DNA from: Opitutales bacterium
GTDB taxonomy: Bacteria > Verrucomicrobiota > Verrucomicrobiia > Opitutales > Seribacteraceae
DNA: 42,391 bases
Direction of reading: 5' to 3'
Assembly (NCBI GenBank): GCA_029254745.1
Contig: JAQWWZ010000028.1
Coordinates: forward strand, 1-42,391
Position 1 is the stretch's first letter. Every line of letters begins with the position of its first letter. Positions 36,536-42,391 of the stretch are shown here, piece by piece. The notes beneath the pieces are model-generated. The model was not told where the DNA came from, ran no database searches, and worked only from the letters and a program-made list of their open reading frames with translations. The position numbers and the translations under genes are program-made.

Positions 36536-36656
36536 ATCGACAAATTTTTTCTTACATTTTGTAACGCAGGCTTCATCTTATTGAATTAAAATTTTGGAAC
36601 AAGAATAATGGAAAAAAGCATCATATCTTTGTATTTTTTTGTAAAAATTAAGATAT

Positions 36657-36690
36657 AAAAAAACCTCTCGGTTACCCGAGAGGTTTTATA
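36657..36690 (-). terminator. Strong intrinsic terminator after the oxidoreductase gene
   Basis: CCTCTCGG (36664-36671) pairs with CCGAGAGG (36676-36683) around TTAC. On the minus strand the stem is followed by seven T residues, extended by flanking A/T pairs on both sides. It lies 11 bases or more after the stop of the Gfo/Idh/MocA gene. With A and T runs flanking both arms, it could also act in the other direction. Confidence 0.93.
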
Positions 36691-36701
36691 TTTGCCATGT
36701 A

Positions 36702-38036
36702 TTAGGCAAACGGCCGATATATGCCAGGAGCCGGAACAGGATATTCTCCATTTTCACCGGGTACTACAGGTGGCGTACTGCTGAAAGTATAGTCATCTAT
36801 ACCAGGGGCATAGTCCCTACCCTTTTTCAAGAGTTCTTCCGCATTTATTTCCTTACCTGAGTAACATGCTTCTCTCCCTAAAATAGCAGTAAAGGTGCTC
36901 ATCGCCCCATACTCCGCTTCGTTATAATATTCTCCCTTGTGTAGGGTTTCTATCAAATCTTTCTGTTCCTGATAATGACCATTGCCAGAACCAGTTACGC
37001 GAACAGGGGCTCCTCCAAATGGCTCAATAATCCTAGCGACTGAGCATGTTCCTTTCGAGCCATGTGCATACTCTGCGACATGAGACCATCCACCTTTCAA
37101 ATGTCGCCCTTGACTGTACATTTTAGTGCCATCAGGAAAAGTATACTCGACGAAAGTATGATCAAATATTTGGGATAGTTTTCGATTTCCTCCCATCCGC
37201 ATTTCACTACCACCCATTCCATTTGCCTTGACCGGATACATCCCTTTGATCCAACACCCAATATCCAAATTGTGAATATGCTGCTCACAGATTTGATCCC
37301 CAGATGCCCATGTGTAATGGTACCAATTATTAACCTGATACTCCATCTCGGTCATTCCTTTTTGTTTTGCACGGTGCCAAATAGAATTACCATTCCAATA
37401 AACTCGAAGAAGGTTGATATCACCAATCACTCCGTCTTGAAGTTGCTGGACATTATTTTTAAAGCGATCTTCATGCCTTCGTTGTAAACCAATACCAACT
37501 GTGAGCCCCTTTTCCTTTGCTATTTTGGCTGATTCTAAGACACGCCTCACTCCGGTAACATCGCTCGCTACAGGTTTTTCCATAAAAACCTTTTTTCCTT
37601 GATTTACCGCATACTCAAACTGTTGAGGCTTAAAACCCGGAGGAGTTGCAATTACAACCATATCCACATCTTCATTAATGGCCTGCTTGTAACCGTCAAG
37701 GCCGCCAAAAATCCTGCCCTCTACATCAATTCTGTCTTCTCCATATTTCTTTTTAAACCCTGCTATTTTACCTGCAGCTTTTTCAGGAAACGCTTCAGCA
37801 ACGGCAACAAGCTTGGTATTACAGCGGATGCCTTTCTCCTTTTCTAAATCTTTGGGTGCGTCTAGTATTTGCCCAATCGCTCCGGTTCCACGTCCGCCTA
37901 AACCAATGGCAGCAACCCGAATGGTATCGCTCTGTAGGTTTTCACCTTTAGCAACATAGGGGAAACTCGCAGCCACTCCTGCGAGGGCACTCGATCCAAT
38001 GAACTTTCTTCGTGATAGTTGTTCTACTTCTTTCAT
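36702..38036 (-). CDS. Tat-exported Gfo/Idh/MocA family oxidoreductase
   Basis: Predicted exported NAD(P)-dependent sugar or cyclitol oxidoreductase. The N-terminus has a twin-arginine signal (SRRKFIGSSALAGVAASFP). The nucleotide-binding fold begins IRVAAIGLGGRGTGAIGQI, followed by VVIATPPGFKP and the conserved EKPVASDV motif with the catalytic-region lysine. The C-terminal half has the family beta-sheet domain (NNWYHYTWASGDQICEQHIHNLD). Length 444 residues. Such Tat-exported members are numerous in planctomycetes and verrucomicrobia and are associated with carbohydrate breakdown. It lies 24 bases after the ThuA-like gene, forming an operon closed by a strong terminator. The substrate is unknown. 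Confidence 0.92.
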   Translation of the reverse strand: MKEVEQLSRRKFIGSSALAGVAASFPYVAKGENLQSDTIRVAAIGLGGRGTGAIGQILDAPKDLEKEKGIRCNTKLVAVAEAFPEKAAGKIAGFKKKYGEDRIDVEGRIFGGLDGYKQAINEDVDMVVIATPPGFKPQQFEYAVNQGKKVFMEKPVASDVTGVRRVLESAKIAKEKGLTVGIGLQRRHEDRFKNNVQQLQDGVIGDINLLRVYWNGNSIWHRAKQKGMTEMEYQVNNWYHYTWASGDQICEQHIHNLDIGCWIKGMYPVKANGMGGSEMRMGGNRKLSQIFDHTFVEYTFPDGTKMYSQGRHLKGGWSHVAEYAHGSKGTCSVARIIEPFGGAPVRVTGSGNGHYQEQKDLIETLHKGEYYNEAEYGAMSTFTAILGREACYSGKEINAEELLKKGRDYAPGIDDYTFSSTPPVVPGENGEYPVPAPGIYRPFA

Positions 38037-38060
38037 ATTTTTTGGTTAACTCGATGTTTA

Positions 38061-38915
38061 TTAAATTTTCTTGGAATGAGGAATAGTGGAAGATGGACCA
38101 TCCAAGTCATGCAAAGCCCATTGTATTCCATCTATGAAATGTTGCAAAATGAAGGGCGTCCACCATGAGGCTTTGTTATGACCAAAATTTGAGTAAAAAA
38201 TACGGCCCTTCCCGTAAGATTTCACCCAGGAAACCGGGTAATCATTCATCTTTGAATCCCCCTTTTTCCCAGACTTTTCCGCATCTAATCCAATGAGAAC
38301 CCTTAGTTTGGACCGGTCATAGCTCTTGTATTGGTAAATTTCGTCAGAAAAGGTGAATTCTTTCCCTTTGAAAGCTTGGTTTACAACATGAGCGGAATCT
38401 TCTACAAAAAACGGCCAATTCCCCCCTGCGTTCCAAGGGTGCCCTGCAAAACAACCACCAATCATCTCTGTGTACTCCTCCCACTGTGGAATGCCCCCAT
38501 CTGATGCCGCATGAAAGCCTACGAAGGCTTTTCCTTGTTTAATAAAATCAAGAATAGCTTGGCGTTGTACTTTCTCTTTAAATGCTTTCTGGACATGGGT
38601 GCAGTTATTAAAAACAAGCAAGTCGTACTGGGATAAACCTTCACGGGTAAACTTTTCTGTATCCAAAGTGAAATCAGCCGTAAACGCTTTCGTTTTTTCG
38701 GCCATAATTTTGAGGGCTTTCACCCCTGTAGGAATCGAGGAATGCTTGAAACCGCTAGCTTGAGAATAAACCAAAACCTTATGGAGTTTAGACGGTTCTA
38801 CCTGTAATTTCGATGGCATGGCCGCACGAATTTTACTTTCCTCATTTTTGGCCATAAGGCATGAGGAAAATAACAAGAAGCAAGAAACGTATAACATTCT
38901 TATGTAAACTTTCAT
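38061..38915 (-). CDS. Secreted ThuA-like domain protein
   Basis: A 284-residue exported protein (signal peptide LYVSCFLLFSSCLMA, possibly lipoprotein at SSC). The rest matches the ThuA/class-I-amidotransferase-like fold: KVLVYSQASGFKHSSIPTG, YDLLVFNNCTHVQ, GKAFVGFHAASDGG, GGCFAGHPWNAGG, and YGKGRIFYSNFGHNKASWW near the end. ThuA-like proteins are linked to sugar catabolism, frequently next to Gfo/Idh/MocA genes as here, but their activity is poorly defined. First gene of a two-gene operon. Confidence 0.9.
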   Translation of the reverse strand: MKVYIRMLYVSCFLLFSSCLMAKNEESKIRAAMPSKLQVEPSKLHKVLVYSQASGFKHSSIPTGVKALKIMAEKTKAFTADFTLDTEKFTREGLSQYDLLVFNNCTHVQKAFKEKVQRQAILDFIKQGKAFVGFHAASDGGIPQWEEYTEMIGGCFAGHPWNAGGNWPFFVEDSAHVVNQAFKGKEFTFSDEIYQYKSYDRSKLRVLIGLDAEKSGKKGDSKMNDYPVSWVKSYGKGRIFYSNFGHNKASWWTPFILQHFIDGIQWALHDLDGPSSTIPHSKKI

Positions 38916-39007
38916 AAATATTTACGTACCCCAACAAGTTAAAGATTGCATTGCAAGAAATATGTTATGCCTCGTCAAAAAATTTTCTGACTGCTTTCTT
39001 GTGCCAA

Positions 39008-39424
39008 TTATTTGCAATCCGGACACAAACCGAAAACCTCCATAACATGGCTTACTTCCACAAACCCAAAGTTTGTTGCAACTTCTTCTAGTTCTTTTCC
39101 CATACAGAGATCAACCCGTTCTGCTCTTCCACAGCTTCTGCAGGTAAGGTGATGATGATGCCCTTGGCCATGAGCTAAACAATAAACCTTAGTGCCATTC
39201 TCTCGGACACCAAGCTCAACCACCTCGGCTTTCTCAAATTGCTCAAGGCAACGATAGGCGGTAACCAAGTCACAGGCTTCTTTTTTAAGAGCTACATGAG
39301 TCTCTTCAGCTGACATGGGTGATTTGGCTTCCGTCAAAACTCTCAGTATTGACCTACGTTGGTCCGTAATCCGTAGTCCCTGAGCTCGAAGACGAGCGAT
39401 TGCGTCATCAATCAATTTACTCAT
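39008..39424 (-). CDS. Fur-family metalloregulator (Fur/Zur type)
   Basis: Dimeric metal-dependent repressor. From the ATG at 39424 the 138 residues show the winged helix (RITDQRRSILRVLTEAKSPM, DLVTAYRCLEQFEKAEVV) and the metal-binding half: HGQGHHHHLTCRSCGR with C95/C98 and a terminal CPDC with C134/C137 forming the structural zinc site. The His-rich segment would bind the regulatory metal. Whether it senses iron, zinc or peroxide cannot be decided from sequence; the absence of obvious target genes nearby does not help. The frame extends seven residues further to 39445, less likely. A small palindrome lies 45 bases upstream. Confidence 0.9.
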   Translation of the reverse strand: MSKLIDDAIARLRAQGLRITDQRRSILRVLTEAKSPMSAEETHVALKKEACDLVTAYRCLEQFEKAEVVELGVRENGTKVYCLAHGQGHHHHLTCRSCGRAERVDLCMGKELEEVATNFGFVEVSHVMEVFGLCPDCK

Positions 39425-40026
39425 AAAAAAAGTAAGGATGACCAACCCTTATTATTCAACCCATAAACCAGTATTTACTGTGTTTTTCCAATATTTTGCA
39501 TAATAGCACACTGTATTTGATGATTCTCATTTGTGAAGTGATGGAACAACTACCAAAAATCAAAGGTAGTTTAGGACTGATTATAATGCAGAAAGGTAAG
39601 GTTTTTTCGAATCCGCTCATGGTAGCGGAGAGCATGTTATAATTCACCGTATTTCCTAGTGAAAATCAGTTACTATCTATCAAGTGCAACTCAGTGCTTT
39701 CAAATGCAAACCTTTGTCTCATTTAAGCACCTTTCAAATTTATATGTAAGTTTGCCCTGTTTATATGGAATTGCCAGCAATAAACCCATCAACCTATTCT
39801 CTTTCGCTGCTGATATCGGGATGGAGATGTAAGTATAAAACGATTACTTTCCCAACACACCATTCGACCTTTTTGGTCTGTTAGCAAAGAAAGGCCTCAT
39901 TTTCCAGTATTCACCCAACAAAACAAACATTGTTTCCCAACTTGGTACAAATCATCACGGCTTTCCTCGGTGCACCTAGTTGCAGTTGCCAGCCATAAAA
40001 ACAATTACTATGAATCAGTTATTATA
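39425..40026. other. 600-bp gene-free region between fur-type gene and UDP-sugar pyrophosphorylase
   Basis: No convincing ORF: the only frame (39456-39647 minus, 63 codons) has no recognisable domain and no ribosome site. Visible elements: palindrome CAGTA-TT-TACTG at 39469-39480, a small hairpin CCGCT/AGCGG at 39613-39628, a perfect TATAAT at 39638-39643 on the plus strand without a good -35, and ATGTTATAAT at 39634-39643 that loosely resembles half of a zinc-uptake-regulator site. It probably carries divergent promoters; a small RNA cannot be excluded. Confidence 0.55.
39469..39480. promoter_or_regulatory. Palindrome upstream of the Fur-family gene
   Basis: CAGTA-TT-TACTG is a perfect inverted repeat of five bases per arm, 45 bases upstream of the regulator's start. 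Autoregulation is common in this family, so it may be an operator. The arms are short and the sequence does not match known Fur or Zur boxes well. Confidence 0.2.
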
Positions 40027-41388
40027 ATGGACATTATTGAAAAAAATAAGACTCGAATATCTCGATTGGCTGCTAAAAGTCCGAAGCTTTCAAAGCAAGT
40101 GGAAGATCTTGACTGGGATGAGCTAAGATCAGCCTTAAATGAATGCATCTTCAAAAAGAATGATGTTGGATTACCCGATGAATATGGTCCCGCTTCCTAC
40201 TTTCCGCTAGCTCCTAAAAACTCAGAGCAGGAAGCCCTTTACGCACGAGCCTTTAAGCACGGTGAGGATATTATCCGTGCCGGAAAAACCGCGGCATTTA
40301 CCGTGGCTGGTGGACAAGGCACCCGACTTGGATATAATGGGCCCAAGGGAACCTTACCGGTTAGTCCCATCAAAAAGAAACCCCTCTTTCAATTGTTCGG
40401 TGAACAAATAAGAGGAATGTCCCAAAAATATGAGGTGATCATTCCTTGGTACATTATGTGCAGCCCTTTGAACCTGGAGGCTACATCCGCACATTTTAAA
40501 GAAAATAATTACTACGGTCTTGGAGAAGAAAATATAAAGTTCTTTGCCCAAGGCGTGATACCCGCGACTGACTTTGAGGGAAATCTGCTTCTTGCCTCCC
40601 AAGAAAGTCTCGCTCTTTCGCCCAACGGACACGGAGGGTCCTTAAAAGCGCTGATTGATTCTGGTTCCGTGTTGGATATGGCGGAACGAGGAGTTGAGCA
40701 CATCTCTTACTTTCAGGTAGACAACCCCCTCGTCAGTACAATTAATCCCCTTTTTATGGGTCTTCATGCTCTTCAAAAATCTGACATGTCCAGTCGCTCC
40801 CTCACCAAAACTGGACCCTATGAAAAATTGGGTAACTTTGTTTCCACAGACGATAGGATTACCATCATCGAATATTCTGATTTGCCCGAAGAAAAGGCAC
40901 TCGAAAAAGACAGTGACAGCCAGATTAAATATCGGGCGGGAAGCCCAGCGATTCACATTTTACGAAGAGACTTCATCGAACAATTTGCAAGTGGAAATAT
41001 TAAGCTACCCTTCCATCGGGCAGAAAAAAAAGTTTCTTTCGTAAAAGATGATGGCAGCCTTGTAACTCCCAATGAGCCCAATGCAATCAAATTTGAAACT
41101 TTCGTTTTTGACGCACTACCTTTTGCCAAATGCCCATTAATTCTAGAAGCAGATCGAATTGAGGAGTTTTCCCCAGTCAAAAACATGACCGGGACCGATT
41201 CCCTGGAAAGCTCCCAAGCCGATCAGTCTAAAAGAGCCCATAAGTGGCTCGCAGAAGCGGGGTATAAAACCATGGAATCATCGGTTATTGAGATTTGCCC
41301 CTTATCATACCCAACTGCCCTTGATCTTTCAGAAGCAGACCTCAGTGATCATGATTTGAGTACCAATGAATTATATATTGGTAAATAA
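40027..41388 (+). CDS. UDP-sugar pyrophosphorylase, eukaryotic UAP1-like
   Basis: Nucleotidyltransferase that joins UTP with a sugar-1-phosphate (N-acetylglucosamine or glucose). The UDPGP fold is clear: FTVAGGQGTRLGYNGPKGTLPV (about 91-112), PWYIMCSPLNLEATSAHF, FFAQGVIPATDF, LSPNGHGGSLKAL and YFQVDNPLV. These match the eukaryotic UDP-N-acetylhexosamine pyrophosphorylase more closely than bacterial GalU or GlmU. The 453 residues start at the ATG at 40027; the open frame continues back to a GTG at 39970. The protein is monocistronic with a long upstream spacer. Which sugar is used cannot be fixed. GlmM earlier in the window could supply the precursor pathway. Confidence 0.9.
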   Translation: MDIIEKNKTRISRLAAKSPKLSKQVEDLDWDELRSALNECIFKKNDVGLPDEYGPASYFPLAPKNSEQEALYARAFKHGEDIIRAGKTAAFTVAGGQGTRLGYNGPKGTLPVSPIKKKPLFQLFGEQIRGMSQKYEVIIPWYIMCSPLNLEATSAHFKENNYYGLGEENIKFFAQGVIPATDFEGNLLLASQESLALSPNGHGGSLKALIDSGSVLDMAERGVEHISYFQVDNPLVSTINPLFMGLHALQKSDMSSRSLTKTGPYEKLGNFVSTDDRITIIEYSDLPEEKALEKDSDSQIKYRAGSPAIHILRRDFIEQFASGNIKLPFHRAEKKVSFVKDDGSLVTPNEPNAIKFETFVFDALPFAKCPLILEADRIEEFSPVKNMTGTDSLESSQADQSKRAHKWLAEAGYKTMESSVIEICPLSYPTALDLSEADLSDHDLSTNELYIGK

Positions 41389-41446
41389 AAAAATAATTTG
41401 AAGAAAACCACTTGATTTATCTGCGTTAATGGTACGATTTAAGATT

Positions 41447-41477
41447 TGTAAGAAACTCACACTCCCTTACATATAAT
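41447..41477 (+). promoter_or_regulatory. Possible promoter of the secreted beta-propeller gene
   Basis: A perfect TATAAT at 41472-41477 is preceded, at a long 19-base spacing, by TTGTAA at 41447-41452. The start codon is 12 bases after the -10, so the leader would be very short. Plausible but the spacing is not optimal. Confidence 0.3.
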
Positions 41478-41489
41478 CATACATAATCT

Positions 41490-42391
<902 letters not shown>

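Noticed and set aside
39515-39533. Fur box near TTTGATGATTCTCATTTG
   Set aside because: Only one half resembles the consensus; the symmetrical half does not match.
39456-39647. 63-codon ORF on the minus strand upstream of the Fur-family gene
   Set aside because: No domain or ribosome site, atypical composition; probably chance.

Overview
The window looks like ordinary chromosome from a marine member of the PVC group, most likely Verrucomicrobiota (Opitutae/Puniceicoccales-like). The grounds are: a ThuA-like protein and a Tat-exported Gfo/Idh/MocA oxidoreductase in one operon; a PVC-type secreted beta-propeller 'dehydrogenase/heme-binding' protein; a eukaryote-like UDP-sugar pyrophosphorylase; a GYF_2-TM-leucine-rich-repeat protein; a Na+-type membrane pyrophosphatase; and genes for a Gram-negative outer membrane (LptE-like, BamD-like). 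DNA is moderately AT-rich, and almost no start codon has a Shine-Dalgarno sequence. No insertion sequence, prophage, integrase or CRISPR array was seen. Taxonomy is inferred from gene content only.

Layout. 1-1958: 5' three quarters of clpB (minus, runs off the left edge), then a 500-bp gene-free divergent region with hairpins. 2459-5519: nth, convergent (overlapping stops) with a GYF/LRR membrane protein and a YwqK/MORN-type lipoprotein. 5725-7941: K+-dependent membrane pyrophosphatase, ending in a long palindrome shared with rpe. 7969-12529 (minus): operon rpmF-plsX-fabH-BamD-like-lptE-like-rpe. 12590-13549: uppP (minus). 13626-17477: trpD-glmM-TPR protein. 17483-17570: tRNA-Ser(CGA). 17679-18764: second MORN lipoprotein. 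18889-22186: fused gcvP and a small membrane protein. 22198-26355 (minus): hflX and ppdK, with a terminator after ppdK. 26594-28862: enlarged tatC, XRE regulator, S4 (Hsp15-like) protein. 29022-30779: third YwqK lipoprotein, with a proline-rich tail and repeated NPFD motifs. 30807-30880: tRNA-Gln(TTG). 30949-35581: pyrH-frr-proB-UvrD-type helicase. 35585-36535 (minus): dcd and a SufU/IscU-like scaffold. 36660-38915 (minus): thuA-like and Gfo/Idh/MocA genes with a strong terminator. 39008-39424: Fur-family regulator. 40027-41388: UDP-sugar pyrophosphorylase. 41490 to the right edge: PVC secreted beta-propeller protein.

How the genes fit together. Much of the window is core metabolism and envelope biogenesis: phospholipid and fatty-acid initiation (plsX, fabH), undecaprenyl recycling (uppP), amino-sugar precursors (glmM, UAP1-like), and LPS and outer-membrane protein assembly (LptE-like, BamD-like). 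Pyruvate phosphate dikinase and a membrane pyrophosphatase together suggest pyrophosphate-linked energy metabolism, possibly coupled to Na+. TatC and a twin-arginine-signal oxidoreductase share the window.

I found no convincing complete new multi-gene system. The observations most worth following are the three MORN/YwqK lipoproteins with low-complexity tails (one with eukaryotic-style NPFD motifs), the enlarged seven-helix TatC, the palindrome at the hppA/rpe junction, the clpB leader hairpin and the near absence of Shine-Dalgarno sequences.
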